Of a stretch of DNA of 64,000 nt, positions 54,206-63,902 are shown piece after piece (the first letter of the stretch is position 1; every line of letters starts with the position of its first letter). The notes under the pieces are model-generated. The model was given only the letters and a program-made list of their open reading frames with translations. It did no database searches and was not told the origin of the DNA. The stretch is from an uncultured Dyadobacter sp. (lineage in GTDB: Bacteria; Bacteroidota; Bacteroidia; Cytophagales; Spirosomataceae): positions 124,001 to 188,000 of the forward strand of contig NZ_CAMLSE010000001.1 of assembly GCF_946482605.1 (NCBI RefSeq), written 5' to 3'. Position numbers and translations under genes: made by a program.

Positions 54206-54623
54206 CGATGGGCTCAAAATCTTACTGGTAGACGACGACAAGGTCATGCTATTCCTGCATGAAGCTTTCCTCAAAAGGAGCGGCGTCCTGTATGACATGG
54301 TGCTTTGCTATAATGGACAGGACGCGTTGAATTACCTGGATGATCACCAGAACGGAAATGCCACCTTCCTCATTTTGCTGGACATCAACATGCCTGTTAT
54401 GAACGGCTGGGAGTTTTTGCGAACGCTCCGTGACAGAAACTATCTATCCCAGGTGCTGATCGTTATGGTCAGTTCGGCTACCGAAGAAAGCGAAAAAGCC
54501 CGCGCATTTGCATTCAAACAGGTTATTGACTACCAGCAAAAGCCCCTCACTGTCGAAACGTGTAAGCGGATCATGGGCTCGGAGCAACTGAAAGTTTTCT
54601 TTGACAGCCTGTCGCCGGAGTAA
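54198..54623 (+). CDS. Single-domain response regulator (CheY-like)
   Basis: 141 residues forming one receiver domain: acidic pocket LLVDDDKVML, phospho-acceptor Asp in LILLDINMPVMNGWEFL, Thr/Ser in VMVSSATEES, and the Lys in YQQKPLT. There is no output domain, so it acts by protein contact. The ATG overlaps the end of the PAS gene, making the two a unit. This receiver type is common in Bacteroidota next to PAS proteins without a kinase domain. A hybrid kinase follows after 112 bases. Confidence 0.92.
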   Translation: MVNDGLKILLVDDDKVMLFLHEAFLKRSGVLYDMVLCYNGQDALNYLDDHQNGNATFLILLDINMPVMNGWEFLRTLRDRNYLSQVLIVMVSSATEESEKARAFAFKQVIDYQQKPLTVETCKRIMGSEQLKVFFDSLSPE

Positions 54624-54650
54624 TGCGTTGATGTACCTTTAAATCAACAA

Positions 54651-54668
54651 AAAGCCACTTTCGGCTTT
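54651..54668 (+). terminator. Weak hairpin between receiver and hybrid kinase genes
   Basis: AAAGCC and GGCTTT form a 6-bp stem with a 6-base loop, 27 bases after the receiver stop. No T-run follows, so termination is doubtful. Confidence 0.3.
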
Positions 54669-54735
54669 AAAAATGAACCTCGTTCGCTATTTTTAGAACT
54701 AATTTGAGTTTTCAACGTTCAAAAAAGCTTCTTGA

Positions 54736-56508
54736 TTGAAAAATATCTACTATTCGGAATCTTTTGAACGGCTTTGGCAGGAGGAATCGGAGATGAAGGC
54801 CCGTGTGCCAAACCTCCTTTTCTGTATTACATTCCTGGTCTGCAACCCGGCATCATCGGTTGCATTCTATCTTTCGGGTGATCCGTTTTTCTACACGTTG
54901 CTGCGCACCCACGTAATCTCCGGAGTGATCATTACGGGATACATCATTCTGAATTACAGGAAGCTCATATCCGGACATCAGATGAGTTTTTTTACTTTTA
55001 TCACACTCATTTTCTTTTACGCCTACCTGCTCTCCCGTCCGCACCTGTCTTATGTCCAGTCGTGCCTCAACCTCACCCTGGCGATCATATTTGCCGGCCT
55101 GGTATTACGCTGGCCGGTGCGGTATGCATTGGTTATCTCGGCACTGAGTTTGACTTTATACCCGCTGGGCGTCGTTTCGGTCAGCGAAAGCACGCTGCTG
55201 CAATTTTTTGAGGATGGAGGTATTTTTGTGCTCGTAGGGCATCTGGTATTTCCGTTTATTGTCAAACTCAACTACAATAAAGACAAGCGCGACTTCTATT
55301 TCCGCTATACATTGCAGGAACAAAACGATGCGCTGGAAAAGCAAAAAGCGATTGCCGAACAGGCTACGCGTGCCAAAACGGATTTCCTGTCGATGATGAG
55401 CCATGAGATCCGTACGCCTCTGAACGGGATTGTGGGCATGGTGCATTTGATGATGCAGGAAGAGGGAAAAAGGGAAAAACCCAATGAATTACTGGAAACG
55501 CTGAAATTTTCGGCGGATCACCTGATGGCCGTTGTAAATGATATCCTGGATTTCAACAAGATCAATTCCAATTATGTCGTGCTCGACCCGAAGCCCTTCG
55601 ATCCATTCGGCTTTTTTGAAGCGCTACGGAAGACATTTGAACCCCGGGCCCAGGAAAAAGGCATATCGCTGGTCTTTACGGTCGATCCCCGATTACCGCC
55701 GCAGCTCATCGCCGATCGGGTCAGGCTTAATCAGGTGATCACCAACCTGGTGCATAATGCGATCAAGTTTACAGACAAGGGGTCGGTACGCCTTCATGTG
55801 ACGGAAACGGAGCGGACCGATGCATTGGTCACCCTGGCATTTGAGGTGATCGACACCGGTATAGGCATTCCGAAGGCCGATCAGGAAGGAATTTTCGAGC
55901 TGTTTACGCAAGTCAAGTCTAAGAACCCTTCCGGTAATGCGGGCGGTACGGGTCTGGGATTGGCGATTTCAAAGGAGCTGCTGCGACTTTTTAGAAGTGA
56001 AATTGTCCTGCGAAGCGATGAAGGTAAGGGCTCAGCATTTTCATTTCAAATCATACTGCCTTACGCAGCGGAACCTCCCCGGCAGGTCGTTCCCGTTAAC
56101 GACGCTTCGCCGGAACTTTTCCCGAACGTGCGGGTGCTGGTCGCCGATGACAATAAGGTGAATCTGGTACTCGCCACCCAATTGCTCAAACGAAAGCATA
56201 TTCTTTTCGACACGGCGGCTAACGGGCAGGAGGCGTATGATCTTTTCAGGCAAAACAGGTATGATCTGGTTTTAATGGACCTGAGGATGCCTGTCATGGA
56301 CGGCTTCGAGAGCACAGCCCTTATCAGAGAGTCGGACGCGCACGTACCCGTGATAGCCCTCACAGCCTCGGCATTTGAAAACGAGAAGGAACGGGCACTG
56401 GCAAGCGGTTTCTCGGGTTATCTGATCAAGCCTTTCGTCCCGGAGGAATTTTACAACTATATATTTCCATTTCTCGGTACTACTGCGAGCGGTCCGCGCC
56501 CTGCTTAA
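54736..56508 (+). CDS. Membrane hybrid histidine kinase with C-terminal receiver
   Basis: 590 residues. About six membrane helices (residues 25-180) form the sensor. A coiled coil leads to HisKA, FLSMMSHEIRTPLNGIVGMV (His near 229). The HATPase has all boxes: NQVITNLVHNAIKFTDKGS (N), EVIDTGIGIP (G1) and GGTGLGLAIS (G2). The receiver (about 460-585) has VLVADDNKVNL, the acceptor Asp in LVLMDLRMPVMDGFES and the Lys in GYLIKPF. The stimulus is unknown. It could supply phosphate to the PAS/receiver pair just upstream, which lacks an ATPase. The frame starts with a TTG at 54736; an ATG at 54793 is the alternative, 19 codons later. Confidence 0.93.
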   Translation: MKNIYYSESFERLWQEESEMKARVPNLLFCITFLVCNPASSVAFYLSGDPFFYTLLRTHVISGVIITGYIILNYRKLISGHQMSFFTFITLIFFYAYLLSRPHLSYVQSCLNLTLAIIFAGLVLRWPVRYALVISALSLTLYPLGVVSVSESTLLQFFEDGGIFVLVGHLVFPFIVKLNYNKDKRDFYFRYTLQEQNDALEKQKAIAEQATRAKTDFLSMMSHEIRTPLNGIVGMVHLMMQEEGKREKPNELLETLKFSADHLMAVVNDILDFNKINSNYVVLDPKPFDPFGFFEALRKTFEPRAQEKGISLVFTVDPRLPPQLIADRVRLNQVITNLVHNAIKFTDKGSVRLHVTETERTDALVTLAFEVIDTGIGIPKADQEGIFELFTQVKSKNPSGNAGGTGLGLAISKELLRLFRSEIVLRSDEGKGSAFSFQIILPYAAEPPRQVVPVNDASPELFPNVRVLVADDNKVNLVLATQLLKRKHILFDTAANGQEAYDLFRQNRYDLVLMDLRMPVMDGFESTALIRESDAHVPVIALTASAFENEKERALASGFSGYLIKPFVPEEFYNYIFPFLGTTASGPRPA

Positions 56509-56561
56509 ACCGGGGAATTATCCATCACTGCAAAGCAATATTTATTACTTTTTTAGTGATA

Positions 56562-56569
56562 TATTTTTG
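56562..56569 (+). promoter_or_regulatory. Candidate -7 box (TATTTTTG) for the ECF sigma gene
   Basis: TATTTTTG is an exact TAnnTTTG, 37 bases before the ATG at 56607. No TTG was found at about 20 bases upstream. Confidence 0.5.
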
Positions 56570-56606
56570 TTACCTTGGGCGACAGCAAAAAAATGTCCTA
56601 TCGTGC

Positions 56607-57215
56607 ATGACCAGTGATGGAAACTCGTCGAAATCCAGGGATATCCGGCTTTGGAAAGAGCTGGTGCAGGGCAATGACCAGGCACTGGGCCAGTTAATGC
56701 ACCTGCATTTCAAAGCATTGCTCAACTATGGTTACAAGTTCCTGAAAGATGAGCCGTTCGTGAAGGACTGCATTCAGGAGGTTTTTATCGATTTGTGGCA
56801 CGCCCGGGAGAAAGTGACCGAACCGGATCATGTCAAAGCGTATATGTTGGTTTCGCTCCGGAGAAAGATCCTGCGCAACCGCCATAAAATGGGATACTCC
56901 AATGAAACTTCTGTGTCATTGACAGAGGACATGACATTCTCTATCGAGTTTTCTCCGGAATGGTGGATGATAGAGGAAGAGACGATTAACCGTAAAGCAC
57001 GTTTGATCTCTGAAATGGTCAATGCTTTACCGGTCAGGCAGCGGGAGGTCATCTACCTCAAATACTATCAGGAACTTAGCCGGGAGGAGATTTCCGTGAT
57101 GCTCAACATTACTCCCCAAACGGTTTCGAATCTTCTCCAGATGGCCTACGGTCGGCTTCGTAAACGTTTCAGCGGCTCAGCGATCCATTTATTATTGGTC
57201 ATATTATTTACTTGA
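56607..57215 (+). CDS. ECF-type RNA polymerase sigma factor
   Basis: 202 residues from the ATG at 56607 (MTSDGNSSKSRDIRLWKELV). Region 2 spans LMHLHFKALLNYGYKFLKDE to FVKDCIQEVFIDLWHAREKV, and region 4 has ALPVRQREVIYLKYYQELSR and EISVMLNITPQTVSNLLQMA (helix-turn-helix). The C-terminus ends in a hydrophobic stretch (AIHLLLVILFT). It heads a sigma, FecR, SusC, SusD row, so it almost surely drives this uptake locus when the outer-membrane receptor is filled. A longer frame from a GTG or TTG at 56556 is less likely because the -7 box lies there. Confidence 0.92.
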   Translation: MTSDGNSSKSRDIRLWKELVQGNDQALGQLMHLHFKALLNYGYKFLKDEPFVKDCIQEVFIDLWHAREKVTEPDHVKAYMLVSLRRKILRNRHKMGYSNETSVSLTEDMTFSIEFSPEWWMIEEETINRKARLISEMVNALPVRQREVIYLKYYQELSREEISVMLNITPQTVSNLLQMAYGRLRKRFSGSAIHLLLVILFT

Positions 57216-57224
57216 TTGACAGTG

Positions 57225-57256
57225 TTTTGTAAAATATAGGGAGTGGTTTTACAAAA
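57225..57256. promoter_or_regulatory. 10-bp inverted repeat between sigma and fecR
   Basis: TTTTGTAAAA (57225-57234) and TTTTACAAAA (57247-57256) pair perfectly around 12 bases. The stem is AT-rich and ends in a run of A, so it is a poor terminator; an operator or RNA control element is possible. Confidence 0.4.
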
Positions 57257-57322
57257 AAATCTAAAGAATCATGGTATCCGGACGTGGCTTACGGTATCTC
57301 TTGTTCAGAAGCACACCCGACC

Positions 57323-58426
57323 ATGAACTATCGTCATTATCAAGTCAATGATTTCGTTACCGACCCGGTTTTTCGATCCTGGGTACTCCAAGCGGATCGG
57401 TCGGCAGCGGCATTTTGGGAGCGTTGGCTTGCCGAAAATCCCGACCGGCGTGAAGAAGTGTCGGAGGCGCGGGCATTCCTTTACGTATTGGAAGGGAGGC
57501 CGTCGCAGGTTGGACAAGAAGAGCTCGACGAGCGCGTGAACGCAACCTTGCAACGGCTGCGGGCCGATTCACCCTCCCGGAATGGACGTGCAACGGCGTC
57601 GTTGTACCGATACCTTGGGGTTGCGGCGATGGTGTGCGTCCTGTCAGGACTGGGATGGCTCATGAACCGTTCCCTTCACGATGGACAAGGGGACAAGGGG
57701 AAACTGGCGGGGATTTACCATGCAAAGAATGGGCATATCGTTCACTACAACTATACCGCCGAGGCAGTGACGCTCACGCTGGAAGATGGAAGCACCGTCG
57801 CATTAAAACCTGAAAGCGAGCTGGAATACCCGGAAAAATTTGAACCTGCCAACAGGGTGGTCGAACTGAAAGGAGAGGCTTTTTTTGAAGTCACCCGTGA
57901 TCCGGATCGCCCTTTCCGCGTGATGACCCGCGAGCTCGTGACACAGGTGCTGGGGACCAGCTTTACGGTGCGGTCGTTCGAGAAGGACGCTAATGCATCG
58001 GTATCGGTTAGGACAGGGCGTGTGTCGGTATATTCGAAAACGGAGGGGCCAGTGCCGGACGCGGGTTCCTCGAAAAAAGTAACCGGTGTCGTGCTCAAAC
58101 CCAACCAGCAGGTGTTGTTCGATAAGAGGGAATCCAGGTTGGTGAAAGTGATTGTCGACGAGCCTGTCAGGGTAGCGGAGCTTCCTGTTGCAGCGTTAGT
58201 TTTTGATGAAATGCCGGTTAAAAATGTATTTAAGGCACTCGAAAAGGAATATGGAATTGAGATTGTGTTGAATGAAGAAGTCCTGTCGGCTTGCCTGCTG
58301 ACCGCGAATTTGTCGGGACTACCCATGTACCAGCAGCTCGATCTGATTTGCAGGATCATTCATGCGCGATATGAGGTGATGGATGGGCAGGTGGTGATTC
58401 ATAGTGAGGGCTGCAAGCCGGAATAG
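57323..58426 (+). CDS. FecR-family anti-sigma factor
   Basis: 367-residue inner-membrane regulator. The N-terminal cytosolic part binds the sigma factor (WERWLAENPDRREEVSEARA). One helix (YRYLGVAAMVCVLSGLGWLM, about residues 95-115) crosses the membrane, then the periplasmic FecR domain has LTLEDGSTVALKPESELEYP, VVELKGEAFFEVTRDPDRPF, VLGTSFTVRSFEKDANASVS and GVVLKPNQQVLFDKRES. The C-terminal DUF4974-type domain (FDEMPVKNVFKALEKEYGIE) is like an STN domain and would contact the receptor. I use the ATG at 57323; a GTG at 57284 adds 13 residues without support. Confidence 0.93.
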   Translation: MNYRHYQVNDFVTDPVFRSWVLQADRSAAAFWERWLAENPDRREEVSEARAFLYVLEGRPSQVGQEELDERVNATLQRLRADSPSRNGRATASLYRYLGVAAMVCVLSGLGWLMNRSLHDGQGDKGKLAGIYHAKNGHIVHYNYTAEAVTLTLEDGSTVALKPESELEYPEKFEPANRVVELKGEAFFEVTRDPDRPFRVMTRELVTQVLGTSFTVRSFEKDANASVSVRTGRVSVYSKTEGPVPDAGSSKKVTGVVLKPNQQVLFDKRESRLVKVIVDEPVRVAELPVAALVFDEMPVKNVFKALEKEYGIEIVLNEEVLSACLLTANLSGLPMYQQLDLICRIIHARYEVMDGQVVIHSEGCKPE

Positions 58427-58677
58427 TGTGCGATGTGAAATTTAAACTGCTTGGTATGGAAAAAAGACTACCTGTTTAATATCCCGATCAGCCTTGCTGA
58501 CATGGCGGGAGACATCCTTGATATGAAACTTTCAGGACCGGTATAAAAAGCCAGTAATAGGTCGTGACCTCAGCGGTTTTTGTGTACCACCAGTTCAAAT
58601 GCCCTCCGTTGACGCGGAATGGGTTCGGGGTCTTTTTGCCCTGGCTTCTCAAAACAGAACAAATATAATTTAGAGTT

Positions 58678-61600
58678 ATGCCTGGAATTCATCTTCTCAA
58701 AACAATGGTGTGGGATTTCATGAAATTATCCTTGTTGCAGTTATGCATTGCAGCGGCTTTTGCCGGAGTGACGTTTAGCCATAACCGTGTAGCTGCGCAG
58801 GAATTGCTGGAAAGGCGGATCACGCTAAAAATGGAGGATAAAAGCCTCAAAAGTGTACTCTCGTCCATCGAGCGCAGTTCCGAGATCAAATTTATCTACA
58901 ATCCGAAAGAGATCCGGTCGTCGACCCGGGTGACTTTCCATGCGGCCAACGAGCCGCTTGCAGAAGTCCTCGGTCGCCTGCTGATGCCGCTTTCCATCGG
59001 CTACGAAGTTGCGGAAAAGCAGATTATGCTTTTTAAGTCAGAGAAAAGCGCTTCGGCAATCAAAGAGACACCGGTCGGCCCGAATGTTATACCGCCCGAG
59101 TCCAGCCTTGAATCTGCATTGGTATCCGTGAAAGGAAAGGTCAGCGATGAAAAGGGCGACGGCTTGCCTGGTGTCAGCGTGGTCGTAAAAGGCACTTCAC
59201 TTGGAACTACCACTAATGCAGCGGGACAATACGAGCTGGAACTCGGGCAGGGTGAAAATGTTCTGATCTTTTCCTTTGTAGGATACCTTTCACAGGAAAT
59301 AGCGGTCGGTTCGCGATCGGTGCTGGACGTGGCAATGAAAATCGACACCAAAGCACTGGACGAGGTAGTGGTCGTGGGATATGGAGAGATGAAACGGGCC
59401 GACCTGACTACCGCGCAAACGTCTGTCTCGGCCAAGGATATCGCCCGGACCACAAACACTACGCTTGAGCAAGCGATCCAGGGAAGGGCCGCAGGCGTTT
59501 ACATTACACAAAACTCAGGTCAGCCGGGTGGCGGGATATCGGTCAATATCCGGGGCGTTAATTCAATCAGCGGGACCAATGAACCTTTGTATGTTGTAGA
59601 TGGTGTACAAATCCAGGGGCAGTCGGTATCGTTCGGCACGCAAAGCTCCACCAATCCGCTGGCCGGTCTGAACCCGGCCGATATTGAGTCTATTGAAGTC
59701 CTGCAAGGCCCTTCGGCCACAGCTATTTATGGTTCCAGGGCAACGAACGGCGTTTTACTCATTACTACCAAAAGAGGAAAATCAGGAGACACCAAGATTT
59801 CGTATGCATATCAGTATAGCGTCCAGACGCCTCCTTCGCCATTGAAAGTCATGGATTTGCGTCAGTATGCACAGATGGTCGGGGAGTATCACCAGCTTGC
59901 GGGAGGCGAAACTCCCGAGGAGTTCCTCGATCCTTCCTTGCTCGGAAAAGGCACGGATTGGCAGAAGGAGCTTTTCAAAAATGCACCTATGAACAAGCAC
60001 CAGTTGAGTCTGAGCGGAGGGAATGACAAAACTACATACTATCTCTCCGGCGAATACCTGAGGCAGGAGGGCGTTGCATTGGGTTCGGGTTTCAACCGGT
60101 ATGCATTCAGGCTTAACCTGGACAATAAGCCGCGTGAATGGGCAAGCATCGGCGCAAACCTGAGCTTCAACCAAACCAACGATAACCTGACGACCAGCCA
60201 GGAAAACGTCATTTCCAATGCATTACAGCTCACGCCGCAAGTGCCGGTACGCAACATCGACGGCACCTGGGGCGGTGGCGATGAGTACAACGGGGCCAAT
60301 ATTTTTGCCCCGGTGAACCCCATTGCGATTGCAAATCTGACGACCAACAAACTGGTGAGACGGCAACTGCTGGGAGGGCTCCAAGTCGGGATCAGGATCA
60401 TGCCGGGATTGAATTTCAGAACCTCGTTCAATACGAATCTGGGTTTTTCGAACTCGTCTTACTATGTGCCGACCTACAAAATAGGCTGGGCGCAGAATGT
60501 AACGGCATCTTACGCGAATGGTTCAGGCGTGAATACTTACTGGAACTGGAACCAGCTGCTGGAGTATAACAGGCAACTCGGCAAGCACAGTATTAATGTG
60601 ATGCTCAGCCACGAATCTCAGGAGTCGTCGTGGAAGAACCTGGCGGGCACGCGTACAGGCTTCCTCACCAACGACATTCTGGATCTCGCGGCAGGCGATG
60701 CGCTCACCGCGAGCAATTCCGGCGGCTCGGGCGACTGGGCCATGGAGTCGTATCTGGGGCGCGTGAATTACAATTATGCCGACCGCTACATCATTATGGG
60801 AACGGTGCGGCGCGATGGTTCCGCTAACTTTGGTGCCGATAACAAGTGGGGTTTTTTCCCTTCCGTGTCGGCGGCGTGGCGTGTGTCGCAGGAACCATTT
60901 TTCAACATCCCTGCAATCAGCGAATTGAAACTGCGGTTTGAAACCGGCATTACCGGCAATCAGGGCAGCGGTGGTATTTACTCTCCGATGGGAACCGGCA
61001 CCACACCTACAACCACCGGTTTTTTACCCACCAAGTATGCCAATGCGGGCCTGAAGTGGGAGGAAACGAAGACCAATAACTTTGGGATCAACTTAAATCT
61101 CCTCGAAAATCGCATCCAGCTTGAATTCGATTACTACATCAAGAACACGGATAACCTGCTCATGGAGAAGCCGCTGCCCTGGTATATGGGAACAAATGGG
61201 GTAGGTGCGGTTGGTTCGCCGACGGTCAACATCGGCGCTTTGCAGAATAAGGGCTGGGGTTTCACAATCAATTCGGTCAATGTGAACCACGGAGGATTCA
61301 AATGGGAGTCGAGCCTGAACATTTCGGGTTTTAAGACTAAAATCAAATCATTTTATTCAAATGCGGCATTTGTCGACCGCACTTCATGGTGGATGGCCGA
61401 CTGGACACAGCGTTCCGAGGTGGGGAAGGCTCCCTGGCTGTTTCGCGGATATCTTGAGGAAGGCCTGTTTCAGTCCGTTTCCGAGATCGAAAGCAGTGCG
61501 TTACCAGTGGATAACAATGGGGTGAAATTGCCTGTGAATGTCAACAATATCTGGGTCGGCGATGTGAAGTTTAAGGATGTCAACGGAGACGGGATCATCA

Positions 61601-62193
61601 ACGAGAAAGACCAGACGATCATCGGTAACCCGTGGCCAAAGTTTTTTGCCGGTTTTACCAATACCTTCTCCTGCAAAGGTTTCGATCTGAGTATTTTGCT
61701 GACCAGCACCTACGGTAATGATGTCTACAACTTTCTGGGCAAACTCAATACCAATGCAAGCAATATCAATCTGAGCCGGAACCTGCTTGTACATGCAATG
61801 GAATACGCGAAGCCTGTTACTGCGGATGACGGGACGGTCGGACTTGCCAATCCGGGAACAGATGTGGCCCGGATTTCAAACGGGCCGAATGGCAACTTCG
61901 CCCGTCATACCAATAAATGGGTAGAGGACGGCTCGTTTATCCGGGTCAAGAATATTTCGCTTACCTATAACCTGCCGGTTTCGCTCGTGTCGCGGCAGAA
62001 GATCATCAGAGGAGCCCGCTTTTCGGTGGGTGCCCAGAATCTGGCGACAATTACGCGATACTCGGGGTTTGACCCGGAAGTGGGCGCATATGTGTCGCGG
62101 GACGCCAGTCCGGGTAACCAGGCCATCGGGCTCGACTACGGGCGGTATCCGCTTACACCTGTTTATACATTCAGTTTAGGATTGGACTTCTAA
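58678..62193 (+). CDS. SusC/RagA-type TonB-linked outer-membrane receptor with STN domain
   Basis: 1171 residues. After a signal peptide (LLQLCIAAAFAGVTFS) comes an STN signalling domain (RITLKMEDKSLKSVLSSIER, about 45-120), then the CarboxypepD_reg-like domain (VKGKVSDEKGDGLPGVSVVV), the plug (EVVVVGYGEMKRADLTTAQT; IRGVNSISGTNEPLYVVDGV) and the barrel to the final GLDF. The STN domain couples filling of the receptor to FecR and the sigma factor upstream. The glycan or other ligand is unknown because no hydrolase gene is in the window. The ATG at 58678 begins a long signal; MVWDFMKLSLLQLC, eight codons later, is possible. Confidence 0.95.
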   Translation: MPGIHLLKTMVWDFMKLSLLQLCIAAAFAGVTFSHNRVAAQELLERRITLKMEDKSLKSVLSSIERSSEIKFIYNPKEIRSSTRVTFHAANEPLAEVLGRLLMPLSIGYEVAEKQIMLFKSEKSASAIKETPVGPNVIPPESSLESALVSVKGKVSDEKGDGLPGVSVVVKGTSLGTTTNAAGQYELELGQGENVLIFSFVGYLSQEIAVGSRSVLDVAMKIDTKALDEVVVVGYGEMKRADLTTAQTSVSAKDIARTTNTTLEQAIQGRAAGVYITQNSGQPGGGISVNIRGVNSISGTNEPLYVVDGVQIQGQSVSFGTQSSTNPLAGLNPADIESIEVLQGPSATAIYGSRATNGVLLITTKRGKSGDTKISYAYQYSVQTPPSPLKVMDLRQYAQMVGEYHQLAGGETPEEFLDPSLLGKGTDWQKELFKNAPMNKHQLSLSGGNDKTTYYLSGEYLRQEGVALGSGFNRYAFRLNLDNKPREWASIGANLSFNQTNDNLTTSQENVISNALQLTPQVPVRNIDGTWGGGDEYNGANIFAPVNPIAIANLTTNKLVRRQLLGGLQVGIRIMPGLNFRTSFNTNLGFSNSSYYVPTYKIGWAQNVTASYANGSGVNTYWNWNQLLEYNRQLGKHSINVMLSHESQESSWKNLAGTRTGFLTNDILDLAAGDALTASNSGGSGDWAMESYLGRVNYNYADRYIIMGTVRRDGSANFGADNKWGFFPSVSAAWRVSQEPFFNIPAISELKLRFETGITGNQGSGGIYSPMGTGTTPTTTGFLPTKYANAGLKWEETKTNNFGINLNLLENRIQLEFDYYIKNTDNLLMEKPLPWYMGTNGVGAVGSPTVNIGALQNKGWGFTINSVNVNHGGFKWESSLNISGFKTKIKSFYSNAAFVDRTSWWMADWTQRSEVGKAPWLFRGYLEEGLFQSVSEIESSALPVDNNGVKLPVNVNNIWVGDVKFKDVNGDGIINEKDQTIIGNPWPKFFAGFTNTFSCKGFDLSILLTSTYGNDVYNFLGKLNTNASNINLSRNLLVHAMEYAKPVTADDGTVGLANPGTDVARISNGPNGNFARHTNKWVEDGSFIRVKNISLTYNLPVSLVSRQKIIRGARFSVGAQNLATITRYSGFDPEVGAYVSRDASPGNQAIGLDYGRYPLTPVYTFSLGLDF

Positions 62194-62203
62194 ATCAATC
62201 AAC

Positions 62204-63883
62204 ATGACTTACTTAAAAAATAGATACATCTGGCTCGTTACTATGCTAATAGCCGTCGTGTTTGCGGGCTGTTCGGAGGATTTTCTGGAAAGGCCGCCCA
62301 AGGACTCCATTGTAGATGCTGGTTTTTATCAAACTGACGACCAGGTGCTGGGCAGCACTGCGCTCCTTTACAGCAAGGTTTGGTTCGATTACAATGACAA
62401 AGCGTCGTACAACCTGGGTGATTTCAGGGCCGGGACGGCTTTTTCGGCATGGAACGATCGCGGCAACGTACTTTTCAACACGACCGGAAATACACCGGAG
62501 AATGGGTCGGCCTGGCGGTCGTTTTTTATTGTGGTCGGGCAGTCGAACCTGGCCATCCAGAACATTCAGAAGTATGCCGGCGCAGCGGTTTCTCCCGCGA
62601 TTAAGAAACATGCGATTGCCGAGGCGCGGTTTATGCGGGCGCTGGCCTATCGGTTCCTGGTCATGAATTGGGGCGCGGTGCCGGTGATCGAGAACAATCT
62701 GACCCTGCTGTCGGACACGACCGTCCGGCGGAACACAGCAAAGAGCGTCTGGAAATTCATTACGAGTGAAATGCGCCAGATCGCAGAGGATCTTCCCGAA
62801 AAGCCGGTACGTGCAGGACGCCTTACCAGGTGGTCGGCAGAAGGAATGCTGGCGCGTTTTTATCTGACGCGGTCGGGCGTGGACGCTGGCGCCACCGGGC
62901 AACGCAACCAGGCATTTCTGGATAGCGCAAAATACTACGCTGAAAGAGTCATTACCATGAGCGGCGCATCGCTCCTGGGCAAGTATGCGGATCTTTTTCG
63001 CTATCCTTATGATAATAATGCAGAATCGCTGTTTTCGCTTCAGTGGGTTTACTCGCCCGGAGCCTGGGGTACCCAGAATTCGACACCAGCTTACCTCGCC
63101 TACGGCCCTGACATTGCGAACGGAGACGGCTGGGGCGGTGATAAAGGGGCCACGTGGTGGATCATGCAACAGTACGAAGGCATCAAAGCGATATCGGAAA
63201 ATGTGCTTCAGGGCCGCACTGTTGACCAGCGTCTGAAAGCGACTTTCATGCTTCCGGGGGCCAGTTATCCAGAGATCACGCAGACGATCCCCGGCGGTTC
63301 TCAGAAGCTGGTTTTTCCCTTCGTCGGCACGGATAATAATTTTATCGCCATTAAAAAGTACATTACCGGAAAAGCCGCGGATGTAGGCGGGCAAGCAGCT
63401 CAGCAAAACTATGGGCATGATACCTATATGATGCGGCTGGCCGAAATGTACCTGGTATATGCCGAAGCGGTGCTCGGCAATGGTGCGTCGACCACGGACG
63501 CGAAAGCGACGGAGTATTTCAATAAGGTACACACCCGTGCAGGGCTTTCGCCTGTGACTGCTGCCCTTACCTTCGATATGATCTTCAAAGAGCGCATCGT
63601 CGAGTTCGCCATGGAAGGAATGGCCTGGTACGACCTGGTCAGCCTGCATTATTACGATCCTGTCAAAGCATTCGGAATCCTGAATGCGCAGGACCGCGGA
63701 TTTTTCTTCACTAAACCGGATCAATTCCCGGACCCGACTTCCTGGACGTTCACAAAAACCGCCTGGGCAACTGCGGAGCGTAAGATCGACGCCAATAGCG
63801 GGAATTTCCTGTTGCCTATTCCGTCTGCTGAACTAAGCCAGGCGCCGAATCTTCAGAAGCCGGCGGTTGACTATCAACCTTAA
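62204..63883 (+). CDS. SusD/RagB-type surface lipoprotein
   Basis: 559 residues forming the lid of the SusCD uptake complex. The lipoprotein signal is VTMLIAVVFAGCSEDFLERP with Cys near residue 23. The helical SusD core follows: AIKKHAIAEARFMRALAYRF, RLTRWSAEGMLARFYLTRSG, and MRLAEMYLVYAEAVLGNGAS with the typical late FKERIVEFAMEGMAWYDLVS. The family length is normal. It is ten bases after the susC gene and shares its transcript. Confidence 0.95.
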   Translation: MTYLKNRYIWLVTMLIAVVFAGCSEDFLERPPKDSIVDAGFYQTDDQVLGSTALLYSKVWFDYNDKASYNLGDFRAGTAFSAWNDRGNVLFNTTGNTPENGSAWRSFFIVVGQSNLAIQNIQKYAGAAVSPAIKKHAIAEARFMRALAYRFLVMNWGAVPVIENNLTLLSDTTVRRNTAKSVWKFITSEMRQIAEDLPEKPVRAGRLTRWSAEGMLARFYLTRSGVDAGATGQRNQAFLDSAKYYAERVITMSGASLLGKYADLFRYPYDNNAESLFSLQWVYSPGAWGTQNSTPAYLAYGPDIANGDGWGGDKGATWWIMQQYEGIKAISENVLQGRTVDQRLKATFMLPGASYPEITQTIPGGSQKLVFPFVGTDNNFIAIKKYITGKAADVGGQAAQQNYGHDTYMMRLAEMYLVYAEAVLGNGASTTDAKATEYFNKVHTRAGLSPVTAALTFDMIFKERIVEFAMEGMAWYDLVSLHYYDPVKAFGILNAQDRGFFFTKPDQFPDPTSWTFTKTAWATAERKIDANSGNFLLPIPSAELSQAPNLQKPAVDYQP

Positions 63884-63902
63884 ACCTTCAACGGTAACTT
63901 AT

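Noticed and set aside
62246..63724. Open frame of 492 codons on the minus strand
   Set aside because: It lies entirely opposite susD, which has a clear lipoprotein signal and SusD motifs. The translation has no recognisable domain and is rich in Arg, His and Cys, as expected for an antisense shadow in GC-rich sequence.
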